64,000 nucleotides of DNA from contig NC_086032.1 of assembly GCF_036323735.1 (NCBI RefSeq), forward strand, positions 53,656,599 to 53,720,598, given 5' to 3'. This document shows, piece by piece, positions 45,916-59,205 of this stretch (position 1 is the first letter of the stretch; the number at the start of each line of letters is the position of its first letter). This DNA is from Rattus norvegicus. Its lineage: Eukaryota > Chordata > Mammalia > Rodentia > Muridae. The position numbers and the translations under genes were made by a program. Under the pieces are notes generated by a model that saw only the letters and a program-made list of their open reading frames with translations, was not told the origin of the DNA and searched no databases.

Positions 45916-48900
45916 AATGAAATTCAAAGATAAAACAATGATAGACACCTCGTTTTTATTTCCAGTTATAAATGATTGCTTTTGCTATAATGCCAAAATT
46001 ATTTCATATGAGATTTGGCTCCTTCAAATATCAGGTCTAATTTTTTCCCTCTGCAGATAAGACATCAATATTTTTATTTTTTATTTCCTAGGAGACATGT
46101 AATAAAAACTAAAAAAAAGTTCTTGTTTGAAAAATAAGTACACATTACTCCAGCTGGGACCATCTACAGGGAGACAAAGTGGGTCAGCAGAGTGTCTCCT
46201 CAGCATTTCTTTTCTTTTGCAAATCCACCTGACTGAAGCTGCAAAGAAAATGATTAGATGAATCCTTTGGTCCACAAATGCCATTACTAAGATGATAGTT
46301 TAATTCTGTGTCCTAGATAAGTTCTCTTTTTCAATTTTAACACCACCTGCATCAAACCTCTTTCAGAGGACTATTTTATTGGTGGAATACTTATGTTCAG
46401 AAGATGCTATTATATAATGGAGAAATAACGATGTTCAGAATCAGGCAAATCTGTATTTTAATACGCTTTGATGTTGTGATTTGAAAGTGTTCCCCCAATT
46501 TCAGGTCTGAAACCTACTTACCAATGTGATAATCTTCAGAAACCAGATCTATAGCTGATGATTAAACTTAATAAAGCTGTACCCTTATGGATAAATTGAT
46601 TTCTCTGTCAAATGAGTAGGTTCATAATAAGAACCTGCAACATCATGCTGTCTCCCACTTCATGACTTTTTCCCATCCAATTTATGCCATAGAATGACAC
46701 AGATTGAAGGACCTTGTCTACTATCAATACTTTGAAGTAAGAATATTCAGAATACAGAAATTAATGGATTAAGTTTTCTTTCATAAAGTATAAATTACCT
46801 AGCCTCTGCTATTCTATTATAGTAACAACAGAACTCACTAAGAGATTTCTCATAGATTAAGCTATTTTCTTTTGTGTAATAGTTGCTGTCTGTTTATTGT
46901 TTCACATATGATTTTTAGGGTTTATATATTTTATAGTCATTGTTCCATTTATCTTATATCTATTATATAATAAACATGTTAGCTTAATGTTTTGTTGCAG
47001 AGGACAATCAGAGAAATACAAGTATACCATTTGGATTTATTACCCATAAAACATTGTTATCTAAAGTGCTAACGGGGAATTGAAATTCACACATCTTTAA
47101 TTTGAGTTCTTATTTAATAATCATCGTTAGTCAAATGTACATCAACCATTTCATTAATAGAAAGATAACACAGAAAGTAGCTTTGAAATTCTGCAGTAAT
47201 CATAAGTAGGTAGGATTGGAATGTTTATTAAACCATTCATTTAAAGAAATGTAGAGCAGAAAGCAAAGTACTTCAAAAATGTTATTATAATGTATTCAAG
47301 AAAATAGTAGTTGATATCAGAATAGTTTTTTTAACCTCATGATATTAGAAATAAAAACACATGTAAGGATGATAATGAATAATAAAGGGCAAGGGAAATA
47401 CAATCAATGTACTTAATATACATATAAAATATGAAAGATGGGAAATATTTATATATATATATTAACAAACTCAAGGAATAATAAAATATTCACAAGCATA
47501 AAAAAGTCTTTAGATAAACTTGAAATCCACAGCTTAGAGTGATGGACTACATAAATAAATTATCCTTTCGCTGTATCTCTTAATGTTTATAAGGCATTTC
47601 ATGAAATCAATGAAGACATTCGCACCCAGGAAAGGTTATGCCAGAGATGTGTTAGCTACTGCTAATGTTATGAGGGTACTTATTACTGCTTCTTTAGAAA
47701 TCAGTTTTCCATTGAAACAATATTCTGTTTAAATTTTCATGACCAAATTTGTATCTATTGAAATAGTTCCAGCCCTTTAAAAAAGTTATGATTTTACTTG
47801 CTCTCAGATTGGTTATTTTGAAAATGCATGTTGATTGAAATTATTAAGATTCATCATTTCAGAACTCTTCAAAATAAGTGTGCTCTTCTACAATTCTATA
47901 TAATTTTTTGCGGGTAAGAGATTCATTTCATTGAATATTTTGACTTAATTTATACTATTATATGCTTGGTTTCCTGACTGCCATTTTGCAAATGAAAGTG
48001 ATTATTCTTTCTTTAATATTTTACAAAAAAATGTGACAAAAATTTCTTTATTTTTGCCTTTTATTTGCCTCAACAATGAGGGAGTTATTTCTAAAAACAC
48101 TTGGTTTGCACTCAGGACTGTCATACAAGAGAAAGAATGTTTAAAGAAATTAAGTTTTTAAGTGTGATTATTTCTTTATGAAATTTTACACAAATGAATC
48201 GTACTTTCTTTCAATTCATCTTCTCCCTCATATCACTTCATCTATTTTTCTTTGTCATCTTTTATTGGCCTCTGTATTTTTTCTCATGCTGATTTCCTGA
48301 TGCAAGTAAAACATTAAAGTTAGTTTCTTACCACACCCCCCTCTTGGTGACATTTTATAAGAATATGTGAAGAAGCATCTACTCAGACTAGATAGGTCAC
48401 TAAAGATAGATACAGTAATGATTCCAGCAAGCCAACAAGTTCAATTTAGGAAACCAATGAGTTTATTGGAATTACTCACAGAGCAGGGGCAAAAGGTGAC
48501 ATGCCTACATGTTATTGACTCAAATATAGCAGTTTCTCCAAAAGGCCAATTGTAGCATGAAAGCTGGAGACTGAATATTACTTCTGGACATGATCAATGA
48601 CCTGGGTAAGAGACCAACACTAAAGAAGGTAGGACCACCCTTAGGAAGATAGGTTCATTTTAATCCTAAAGAGGCCGAATTACTCCTTTAATTACATAGT
48701 ATACATTTTTTCCCACAAACTTCCATCCTAGCACAGTTTCTACAATAAATAGCCACGAGATTCAACTTCAACATTTTGTTTTTCTTTTTCCTGACTTCAA
48801 TGGGCCATACTGACTGTATACACACTTGGTTAATCAAATGTGAAGAAATGCTGAATCTATGACAAGAATTTGTCATTTCTACCATGTTGGTTTGAGTAAG

Positions 48901-49761
48901 ACTAAACGTTCTTATGAATGATGGCAAAAGTAATAAAGGAGCAGTTAGACCTACCCACGTGCCATATTGGATCAAATGTTATCAGAGTAACAAAAACTTT
49001 CTAATTGGATATAATGCTACTCCAGAAGATAGAGCCTCAACCTAGTATTATTAACTAGAGCAGAATCATATATCTGGATAGTTAGGCTCTAGTGAAGAAA
49101 GTAATCCTATCATTCTTATAAATGGAAATACTAACAAACTTACCCTTAAGTATTTGCCTTTATATTCAAATATTAGTACATCTCTAATTCCTCAATTACA
49201 GTAGCTTTAGTTTTTAGTATATGGCAAATAATATATGGGTCAAAATTGGTCAATGGACAGAAATAATTTCACCTGCAAGATTTTAATCTTAAGATATTTG
49301 AAAGTTCACAGATTTTCTAGCACTCATACAGACATGTTGATCAGAAATTGTGTCATCTCCTTGACAGTAAGTGCACATATCTCTCTGCAATAGAAAATGT
49401 TTTCATTGATATGACAAAGCAATTCAAGCTGCACAATAAAATACTTGAAAAATATTTAGGGATTTAATGTGAAAATGAATAATGAAAATTCAAATTTGAC
49501 AGTTCACTGACAAACATATTTTCTGCTCAGAGAAAGAATGTGCTCAATCATACAGAAAATGTGTAAATTTACTTAGACCAGAAGAGACCTATAAAACTGA
49601 AACTAGATATGATTTTTATATGAATTGATTCACCTTTAAATTTCATGTAGAATTTTAATTTTGAATAAATTACCATAAATAAAAGTCAGGTGTAAGGAAG
49701 TTAACTATACCCATGAAAACACAGGCAATGAATAATATCCCACCAGAGGTACTCAAAGAGG

Positions 49762-49764
<3 letters not shown>
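45916..49764. other. Long AT-rich stretch without gene
   Basis: No frame above 95 codons. 46460-46690 (GTGATTTGAAAGTGTTCCCC) and 48390-48650 (CAATGAGTTTATTGGAATTA) look like decayed interspersed repeats, but I cannot assign them. Confidence 0.5.

Positions 49765-49808
<44 letters not shown>
49765..49808. repeat. (CA)n microsatellite
   Basis: About 22 CA units directly before old L1 ORF2. Confidence 0.97.
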
Positions 49809-49811
<3 letters not shown>

Positions 49812-51188
49812 AACGTTAACTACAAAAAATAACAGGAATTTACAATCATTACTTATTGATGAATCTCAGTATCAATGATCTCAGTTACCAAATAAAAAGA
49901 CACAGACTAAGTGAATGCAATACAAAATAGGATCCATCCTTTTCTTGCATTCAAGAAACACACCTCAATATCAAATATAGCCATTTCCTCAGGTAAAAGT
50001 TTGGAAAAAAATTTCAAGCAATAGAACAAAGAAGCAATCTAATATAGCTATTCTAACACCACAAAAAGAGATATCAAACCAAAATTAATTTAAAAAGATG
50101 AGGAAGAGAACTCATATTCATCAAAGAAAAAGTCTGTGGTGATGACTTTGCAATCCTTAACATTTCTAAAAGAAACATGACTAAAGCTTAAATCACGCAC
50201 TGCATCTCATGTACTGATAAAGGAAGATTTCAACACCCAACTTTCATCAGACACATCATCCAGACAAAAACTAAACAGAGAAATAATGGAACTAACAGAC
50301 ATTATGAATCAAAAGGACCTAAAATATATCTGTATAACATTTTGTCCAAATATTAAAGAATATACTTTCTTCTTAGCTTGCCACAGGACATTCTCTAAAA
50401 TTTACCACATACTTTCTCTCAAAGCTAGTATCAATAGCATAAGAAAATTAAAATAATGCCCTGTATTCTATCAGACCACCACAGATTGAAGCTGGATTTC
50501 AACCAGGACAGGAGAAAAAGATAAAGACTAAAATCTCATAGGAACTTAATAATTCTATGATGGATGACTTTATATATGGCTTGAGCCATATATAAAGTAG
50601 GAAGTTAAAAGGTTCCTAGACTTAAATAAAATGAATACACAACATATGCACAAGTACGAAACACAAAGATGTGCTAGGAATGTTCGAAAATTCATAGCAA
50701 TAAGTGCCTTTATAAGGAAATTGGAGAGATCTAATATGAGCAACTGGACCCCACATCTGAAACGTCTAGAAAGAAAAAAAGCTAATGCATCCAATAGGAG
50801 TAGATGATCTCAATCAAATTAAGGGCTAAAATCAAGAAAAAAGAAAAAAAAGAAACAATTAACAAACTGCTAATACTTTGAGAAAATCAAGAAGATAAAC
50901 AAATCCTTATCCAGAATAACTAAAAGAAAGACTGAAAGAGAATATCTAAATTAAGGAAGTCAGAAACAAAAGGAAAGAAATGGCAGCTAAAAACCAGAGA
51001 AAATCTAGAGAATCATTCATTCTTCAATAAACTTTACTTCCTAAAAAAGTAAAATCTAAAAGAATGAACAATATTCTGGGTAGATACCATTTATCAAATT
51101 TAAATCAAAACTAGATAAACAACCTAAATAAACCTATAACCCCCATGAAAAAACACACAGTCATTAAAATCTACTAATCAAAAAGTGC

Positions 51189-51352
51189 AGTGTCAGATAA
51201 TTTTAGTTTACAATTTTAACAGATTATCAAATAGAAATTAATGCCAATCCTCCTAAATTATTAAATTATTAGTGTCAGATAATTTTAGTTTACAATTTTA
51301 ACAGATTATCAAATAGAAATTAATGCCAATCCTCCTAAATTATTAAATTATT
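51189..51352 (+). repeat. Perfect 82-bp tandem duplication
   Basis: 51189-51270 and 51271-51352 are identical base for base, starting AGTGTCAGATAATTTTAGTT and ending TTAAATTATT. The unit lies in decayed L1 RT sequence. Confidence 0.97.
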
Positions 51353-51452
51353 AGGCCATTGTCATCCTGATACCAAACTGCACAAAAATTCAACAATGAA
51401 AGAAAATCACAAAGTAATTTACCTCATCAACATACATATAAAAATACACAAT

Positions 51453-51468
51453 AAAATACTAACAAACC
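51453..51468 (+). repeat. Target-site duplication, left, of nested L1
   Basis: AAAATACTAACAAACC matches AAAATACTAGCAAACC at 52561-52576 with one mismatch in 16. Confidence 0.88.
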
Positions 51469-52560
51469 TGGTTCAACACTCTGGAAATCATTCTGGAGGT
51501 TCCTTCAATAAAGTGGACATAGTACTACCTGAGAATGCAGCTATAACACTCCTGGGCATATACCCAAAAGATGTTCCAAAATATTATAACAACACATGCT
51601 TTACTATGTTCATAGCAGTCTTATCTATAATAGCCAGAAGCTGCAACAAACATATGTCCTTCAACAGAGGAATGGATATAGAAAATGTGGTACATTTACA
51701 CAATGGGGTACTACTCAGCTATCAAAAACAATGACTTCATGAAATTCATAGGCAAATGGATGGAACTAAAAAATATCATTCTGAGGGAGATAACCCAATC
51801 ACAAAAGAACATACATAGTATGCTTTCACTGATAAGTGGATATTAGCCCCAAAGCTCAGATTATTCAAGAGAAAATCCACAGACAACACGGAGCTCAAGA
51901 AAAAGTATGACTAAACTGAGGATGCTTCAGTCCTTCTTAAAAGAGGGAACAAAAATATTCATAGGAGACAAAGTTTGGAGCAGAGACTGAAGGAATAGCC
52001 ATTCAGAGTCTGCTCCACATAGGGATCCAACTCATACATACAGCCACCAACACCAGACAATATTGCTGATGCCAAGAAATGCATGATGACAGGAGCCTGA
52101 TATAGCTGTCTCCTGAGAGGCTCTGCCAGAGCATGACAAATACAGAGGCGAATACTAGCAGTTACCCACTGAACTGAGAACGGGGTCCTCATTCAAAGAG
52201 TTAGAGAAAGGATTGAAGAAGCTGAAGGGATTTGCAGCCTCATAAGAAAAATAATAACAAACAACCAGAGCTCCCAGGGACTAAACCACCACACAAAGAT
52301 ATACTCATGGACAGACCAATGGCTCCAGCTGCATATGTAGCAGTGGATGGCCTTGTTGGGCACCAATGGAAGGAGAAGCCCTTGATCCTGCCAAGGGTAG
52401 ACCCCACAGTATAGGGAAATGTTAGGGTGGGTGTCAGAAGGGGGTGGGTGGATGGGTGGAGAAACACCCTCATAGAAGAAGGGAGGAGGAGGATGGAATA
52501 GGGGGTTTAAAGATGGGAAACCGAGAAAGGGGATAACATTTGAAATATAAATTAAAATAA
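51469..52560 (+). mobile_element. 5'-truncated L1 nested in older L1
   Basis: It starts inside the ORF2 C-terminus (GGAAATCATTCTGGAGGTTC) and runs through GIYPKDVP, FNRGMDIENVVH and LLSYQKQ-type frames, then the 3' UTR with a G-rich stretch and a GAAATATAAATTAAAATAA tail. It is 1.09 kb with a 16-bp TSD taken from the host L1 RT sequence. It is therefore younger than its host, yet clearly older than copy B. Confidence 0.9.
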
Positions 52561-52576
52561 AAAATACTAGCAAACC
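52561..52576 (+). repeat. Target-site duplication, right, of nested L1
   Basis: Partner of 51453-51468; the host RT sequence resumes here. Confidence 0.88.
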
Positions 52577-53244
52577 AAAAAATGTTATGTACTATGATCA
52601 AGTAGAAGTAGATTTCATTCAAGAAATGGAGGAATGGCCAAACATTTGAAAATCTGTCAATGTAATCCACCCTATAAACAAACTGAAAGAGAACACCCAA
52701 ATGATGATATCAACAGACATTGAAAAAGCCTTCTACAAATCCCACCCCCCCATTTTTGATAAAATGCTTAGAGAGATCATCAATAAAAGGGACATACTTA
52801 AACATCATAAAGATAATTCACGCCAACCCAATAGCCAACATCAATTTAAATGGAGAGAAACTCAACAACCACTCCACTAAAATAATTGCCAAATGACTGA
52901 TAACTACTCAAAACTTCATTCTTCTTAGAGCAATAAGACAACTAATGGAAATCAAGGGGATTCAAAATGAGGAGGAAGAAGTAAAAGTATTGCTATTTGC
53001 AAAAGATATGATTGTATACGTAAGAGACTTCAAAAAGATACTAGGTAACCCAAACATTTGATGAATAATTTCATTTTATATATATATATATATATGTATG
53101 TATATATATATATTTAACAAAAGTCAGTATCCCTCTTATATACAAAGTGAAAAAGATTTCTGAGAGAGAAATCAGAAAAACAGCACACTTAAAAGCTAAA
53201 ATTAGCATAATTGCTCTAACCAAGCAAGTGAAAGACCCTTCGAA
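52577..53244 (+). mobile_element. Old L1 ORF2, RT domain (part 2 of 3)
   Basis: Host RT continues: CAAGTAGAAGTAGATTTCAT (GFIP region), ACATTGAAAAAGCCTTCTAC (motif A), then TTTGCAAAAGATATGATT, where FADD reads FAKD, so a catalytic Asp is lost. A (TA)n run at 53076-53113 has expanded inside it. Confidence 0.82.
53076..53113. repeat. (TA)n microsatellite inside L1
   Basis: TATATA runs broken by one GTATG unit. Confidence 0.85.
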
Positions 53245-53540
53245 TTGAAAACTTCAATTTCCTTTTCAGTTTTTATTATTTTTTATTTTACATTCCAGTT
53301 GTTGCTGCACCTCTTAGTCCCCCTCCCACAGTTCCTAATCCTATTTTTCCTTTTCTTTGCCTCTGAGAGGTGCCCCCCACTAGGGCTCCCCTTACCTGGG
53401 GCCTCCAGTCTTTCAAGGATTAAGCCTGACCAAGCAGACAGCAGTTACATTTGTGTGAGGGGTTTCAGGCTGGTTCCTGTATGTCCCTGGTTGGTGTTGG
53501 TTCAGTCTCTGGAAGCTCCCTAGGGTACCTGGGAGCAGAC
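53245..53540 (-). mobile_element. L1 3'-UTR fragment, antisense, inside old L1
   Basis: A T-rich start, then TTTTACATTCCAGTTGTTGC and C-rich blocks ending near GGGAGCAGACTTTAACCTGA. It is in opposite orientation to both flanking L1 parts. The host resumes about 0.9-1 kb further along ORF2, so host sequence was lost as well. Confidence 0.65.
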
Positions 53541-53544
53541 TTTA

Positions 53545-54995
53545 ACCTGATCTTGGGGCACAGAACTTAGAATCTGAATACAGAACAGACAAGACATCTG
53601 ATAGATGTGGATTAAGTGGAAAACTCCTCCATAGCTGGTAGGAGTGTAAACTTGTGCAACCACTTTGGAAATCAAAATGCTTGTTGCTCTGAAAACTGGG
53701 AATCGTTTTACCTCATGACCCAAGCAAGTCACTCTTGGACAGATATACAAAGTACATTCCATCCTACTACAAGGACATTTGCTCAAATATGTTCATAGCA
53801 GCATTATTCACAATAGCCCCAATCTGGAAACAACATAGATGTTTCTGAACCAAAAGTTGTATTAAAAATATGGTATATTTATACAATGAAGAATTAGCCA
53901 TCTGCTAAAAAAAAAGACAAAGAATTTTGCTGGCAATTGGATGGAACTGAGTTCTGTAACCCAGAAAGACAGTCATGGTATATACTCAGTTATAAGTGGA
54001 TATTAACCATTAAAATAAAGGATAATTATGGTACATTCCATAGACCCAAACAGACTAACTCACTAGGAAAGCTTATAGGGTTTATGCAAGGACCTCCCTG
54101 AGAAAGGGAAATAAAATAGCTATCATTGGTCTATTGGGATCATGTGTCCAGAAGAACAGGAGGGATTAAATGGAGGGCTGTGAAAGGCGATAATACTTGA
54201 AGAGATGACAGGAAATGTGGGACATTTTGGAGGGGAGTTAGAAACATAGTACAATGGAAGCTCCAAGGCGTCTATGAGGGTTACACTAGCAAAGACTCCT
54301 AGTAAAGGGGCTATGGAGGGTGAAAATGTCATTCGTTATTACTAGGTAAGGCCACACATGAATATTGAAACATTGACTCAGTACTGAAACCTTTGATTTA
54401 CACCTTTTCATGCCTGCAGGATGTACTGGAACTGGATCCTAACATAGTCATTATCGAAGAGACCAGAGAGAGTTCATTTAACAACTAATGTGAGCAGACA
54501 CAGTCCCATAGTCAAGTATTAGGCTCAGTTCAGGACGTCCTGAAGAGGAGCAGAAAAGGATTAGAAGAGCTAGAGGAGTCAAGGACACCACAAGAACATG
54601 ACCTAAAGAATTAACTGACTAGGACTCAAGTGGGCTCACAGGAATCAGGGAACTTGTAAGGGTCTGACCTAGGACCTCTGCATATGTGCTATGGTTGTGT
54701 TGCTTAGTGTTTTTGTGGAATTCTAACACTGGCAGTGGGTGCCGTCTCCAACTTTTGCTTGTTTTTATGGCCCTTATTGTTCTCCTGGGGTTCCTTGTTC
54801 CGCCTTGATGTGAGAATATGTGCCTAGTCTTACTGTAGTTTGTTATGGCATGTAAGTTGATGTCTCTAGGAGGCCAACTATTTTCTGAGGAAAAGTGAAG
54901 GGGTATTGATCTGGAGGAAAGGGGGTACAGGGAAAGAATGGGAGAGGAAAAGCAAAAACTGCAATTGGGATGTTATGTATGAGAGATGAATAAAT
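53545..54995 (+). mobile_element. Old L1 ORF2 C-terminus and 3' UTR (part 3 of 3)
   Basis: CTCCTCCATAGCTGGTAGGA..TGCAACCACTTTGGAAATC marks the C-terminal cysteine-motif region. Then come TTCACAATAGCCCCAATCTG, TTATAAGTGGATATTAACCA and a long 3' UTR to a TGAATAAATTAAAAG end. Nothing is translatable. Confidence 0.78.
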
Positions 54996-56962
54996 TAAAA
55001 GAGCAGGGAGAAAATGAGTTTATTCTCATAACAAATAGAGAAGCTATTGTATATATGTGTATACATATAGTATGTGTCTATATATAACATAATATTTACT
55101 TGAAGTTTCTCCATAGTTTCAACATAAAATACATCTATTTATGCTTATCACAGTTTATAAAAGGTAAAAATAATTTTGGGTACTATGTGTATAGTTCCCT
55201 AACCTTTGACAAATAGATTTTGAGGCTTGGATGTCTCAATATCATTTATATACTCAACTCATTTTCCCCAGCTGCTTTCAGTGTAGTCTGTGGAAAACTG
55301 TGTGAACTACTTGCACTCTGCCCTGGCAACTTGCATTCCGAGTCAATTCCTGATGAGATTCAGCTGGAAAAGTCAAAGTCCACTCCAAACAGCTGTGGAA
55401 ATACTTTATAGACTGTCGAGTATGATCCTGTGGTCATTTATAACTTTATTAGCTCCTTCTGAGGGACTACATACATGTACAGTTTATAAAATGTTGGAAG
55501 AAGACAGAGCAGAATAAAGCAGATTTTTTTTCATTGCCAGTTGACCAATTGTAGCCAAATAGATTTTTTAAATATCAAATAATTAGAGTATGGAAGAAAA
55601 TTGTAACACTGATTAAATGTTTCTGTCTTAAAATCCTCCAATGAAGGTGACTGCATATAAAAGCAAATATTATTTGTTTATATAATTTTATAAAACTATA
55701 CTATTGCTTCCATAAATACTAAAATGCTAATGATATTACCAGTAAAGTTATTTGCCCTGCCTTTGATTTACCTCAGTGTATATATGACAATTTTTCTAAC
55801 TGGAATAACTCACATATAAAATCAAAGGTGTATTCTCCATTTCATGGATTAAGAGATAATAAGTGTCCTATAAATACTACTGTCAGAAAACCCTCCATAA
55901 AGACTTGATTTATAATCACTGAACCAATATTTATACTGCTTTGCACTGGAAATAGACCATTATATTTTTCTCCTGGATTTTCTACTGAATAAGTTCTAAA
56001 CTTAAAGTAGTGCATTTTTATCATCATTGAAATAATAAACTTTAGGAAGAAAATAGACAATATCTAACTTACTTTGTTTAAAATATTAATTCAGTAGTAG
56101 AAATTATGTTGTGTCAAGATGATATTTATATGCCCACAGTGTTAAAAACCATTAAAGTAGCCTTATTCTGAAGATATTTATTATTATTATTAAAAATGGC
56201 TTATCAAGTAAATCAGTCACTTCTAAGAAAATAAATGTTTCTTTTTAGGAAGTTACTAAGTTCCTTAACATGCTATAAATGATTTTGCTTACTTTATTAT
56301 GAATTCAATATTATACATAATATGTATGTATATTATTTATTCATTTAGTAGTCATGTATCATATTCATTTGAGACATTAAATTTTGAAGAGTTTGAAATT
56401 TTATTTTATTAAGATTAATAAAAACTGTAGGTATGGTAAATGTTTAACATATTTCAATATTAATTCTCCTTTTTCAACAAAGAGGAAAGAGTTGGTCTAA
56501 CTATACTGCTTTTGTTAAATGAAAACCATTTCACTGTACTCACAACTCCTCAATAGGAAAACCAATAAACACAGACACTCACATATTTTATAGAATGACA
56601 CACATAATTGTCTTACAAATTGTGTACATTCTGTCATATATGCACAATTATTATAATGCTAAATAATGTTATAAACATAATTTACTATAGTGATTATAGA
56701 GTGTTTGGTTCATAATCATAAAAAGGCAAATATTTTCAATCTATAGCTGAGTTTGTAAATACAAATGTTCCAGGTTGATGGCTAAATACTTGTCCATGGA
56801 AAAATTTCAGGAGTCCTAAATATGTTTATTCATTTTCCAATAAAGAAAAAATATAGTAAATAAGTAATTAATATAAAATGACTACTTTTATTTGCATCAA
56901 ATGTTAAAATTTCTATGTAAATTAAAGCATTTAGTATGCATAAATAATACATAAAATGAAAT
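54996..56962. other. No gene or assigned repeat
   Basis: Very AT-rich. The two overlapping frames at 55220-55517 have no supporting feature. Confidence 0.55.
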
Positions 56963-56974
56963 AAATGTGTACTT
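56963..56974 (+). repeat. Candidate target-site duplication, left, of inverted L1
   Basis: AAATGTGTACTT against AAATGTGTTCTT at 59194-59205; one mismatch in 12. Confidence 0.6.
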
Positions 56975-59193
56975 ACTATATGTTGGAGCACTTTTTAGGT
57001 ATATTCCCAAGAGTAGTATAACTGTGTCTTCAGGTGGAACTATGTCCATTTTTCTGAGGAACCTCCAGATTAATTTCCAAAGTGGTTGAACAGCTTGCAG
57101 TCCCACTATCAATGGAGGAGTATTTCTCTTTCTCCATATCCTCACCAGTATCTTCTGTCATTATCCATTCTGATTGGTGTGAGGTCAATTCTCACAGTCA
57201 TTTTGATTTGCATTTTCCTGATGACTAAGGATATTGGACATTTCTTTTAAAGTGCTTCTCAACCATTCAGGTTCCTCAGTTGAGAATTATGTTTAGCTCT
57301 GTAGTCAATTTTTAATAGGGTTATTTGATTCTCTGGAGTCTAACTTCTTGAGTTCTTTGTATATATTGAATATTACCACTGTATCAGATAGAGGGTTGGT
57401 AAAGATATTTTCCTAAACTGTGGGTTGCCGTTTTGTCCTATTGACAGTGTCCTTTGCCTTACAGAAGCTTTGCAATTTTATGAGGTCCCATTTGTCAATT
57501 GTTGATCTTAAAATATGAGCCATTCATGTTCTGTTCAGAAAATTTTGTCCTGTGTCCATGTGTTTGAGGCTCTTCCCAGCTCTCTTTTATTAGATTCAGC
57601 ATATCTGGTTTTAGGTAGAGATCCTTGATCCACTTGACTTGAGATTTGTAGGAGGATAAAAAAATGGATGAACTTGCATTCTTCTACATGTTGATTGCCA
57701 GTTGAACCAGCACCATTTGTTTAAAATGTCTCCTCCCCCCACGGGATAGTGTTAGCTTCTTTGTCAATGACGAAGTGACCATAGCAGTGTGGTTTCATTT
57801 CTTCAATTCCATTCTTTTGATTTACCTACCTGATTCTGTACCAATACAATTTTTATCACTATTGCTGCACTATATTTATAGCAGTCTTATTTATAATAGC
57901 CAAAAGGTGGAAACAATCCTAGATTCCCTTCAACAGAAGAATGGATACAGAAAATATGGTACATTTACACAATGGAGTAAGACTGAGGTATTAAAAACAA
58001 AGACTCCATGAAATTTTCAGGCAACTGGATGAAACTAGATGATATCATCCTGAGTGAGGTAACCTAGACAGGAAAGAACACACATGGTATGTACTCATGA
58101 AAAATGGATATTAGCCCAACTGCTCACAATGCCCATGATACAACCCACAGATTATATGGATCTTAGGAGCAAGGAAGACCACTGTGTGCATGGTTCAGTT
58201 GTTCACTGAGTGTAGAATAGGATGACCAAGGGAGGTAGAGGACCTGGGAGGGATATAGGAGTAGGAGGAAATAAGGGGGCAGTAACAAATAATGGAGGGG
58301 AAGGTAGAGAGGTAAAGAGGGTCAAGAAATAGAATAAAAATATGTAGTAGTGGGGGATGAGGAACTAGGTGTAGCCACTGGAAGGTCCCATACACCAGGG
58401 AAGCAAGAGACTCCTAGGTATCAATGGGGACGACTTTAGCCAAAATGAATGCAGTGAAGGGGAGAGAGAACCTGTAGAGACCACCTCCAGTAGACAGGCA
58501 AGGCCCCCACTCAAGAGATGGAGCCACTTACCCGTTTCAAAATTTTTAACTGAGAAATGTTCCTGTTCAAAGGAAAGACAGGGACAAAAACGGAATAGAC
58601 ATTGAAGGAAGGGCCATCCAGGGACCAGCCTACATGTGGATCCATCCTGGGCCCAGACACCAACCTCTGACACTGCTGTTGCTAAGAGGCACTTGCTAAT
58701 GGAAACCTACTGTGGTTATTCCTCCAGAGATTCTACCAGCAGCTGACCAATGTTGATGTGGATGCTTGGAGCCAACCATCAGACTAAGGTTAGGACCCCA
58801 GTGGGGGAGCTACAGGAAGGACTGAAGAAGAGGATTGCACCCCCGCAGGAAGAACATCAGCTGGCCGGAACCCTGTGCTCCCAGGTACTAGACTACCAAC
58901 CAAGGAGTGTACAGGGAAGGATCCAAGGCTCCAGTTATATATGTAGTAGAGGATAGCCTTTTCTGACATCAGTGGGGGAGGATGTCCTTTTTCTTGTGGA
59001 GATTTGATGCCCCATTGTAGAGTGATGATGGAGCAATAGGGCAGAAATGGGTGGGTGGATTGGGTATCACCCTCATAGAGGCAAAGGGGAAGGAGAAGAG
59101 AGCAGATATGTGTAGGGTGTTGGGGATGGGTAACAGGGAAGGTGTGTCATTTGAGATGTAAACAAATTGAATGATGAACTAAAAATATTAAGG
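56975..59193 (+). mobile_element. 5'-inverted (twin-primed) L1
   Basis: 56975-57865 is antisense ORF2 and 57866-59193 is sense ORF2 C-terminus plus 3' UTR with an A-rich end. At the left edge the antisense part ends at TATATGTTGGAGCA, the APTY codons. The sense part begins at TTATAGCAGTCTTATTTATA, the IAVLFIIA codons. These two points are only a few codons apart in an intact ORF2, so the two halves are neighbouring segments of one L1 with the upstream one flipped. The antisense part reaches back to the YYRAI..K.W region. A 12-bp candidate TSD flanks the whole unit. Confidence 0.88.
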
Positions 59194-59205
59194 AAATGTG
59201 TTCTT
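59194..59205 (+). repeat. Candidate target-site duplication, right, of inverted L1
   Basis: Partner of 56963-56974. Confidence 0.6.

Larger units (their letters stand above)
49825..51468 (+). mobile_element. Old L1 ORF2, endonuclease to start of RT (part 1 of 3)
   Basis: It follows ORF2 from the N-terminus (CAATCATTACTTATTGATGA; CAAGAAACACACCTCAATAT = QETHL region) through the FDHIL/SDHH region (CTATCAGACCACCACAG at 50467) to RT (AACATACATATAAAAATACA). Stops and indels occur throughout. Two unrelated changes are a perfect 82-bp tandem duplication at 51189-51352 and the nested L1 that begins at 51469. Confidence 0.85.

Noticed and set aside
46460..46690. Ancient LTR of the MaLR type
   Set aside because: GTGATTTGAAAGTGTTCCCC has the right flavour, but the alignment by eye is too weak to assign class or ends.
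29900..49808. Regular repeats as a possible CRISPR array or satellite
   Set aside because: They are ordinary di- and tetranucleotide microsatellites without unique spacers or long units.
55220..55517. Two overlapping frames of 63 and 75 codons as possible exons
   Set aside because: No splice-site pairs, homology or codon pattern; expected by chance.
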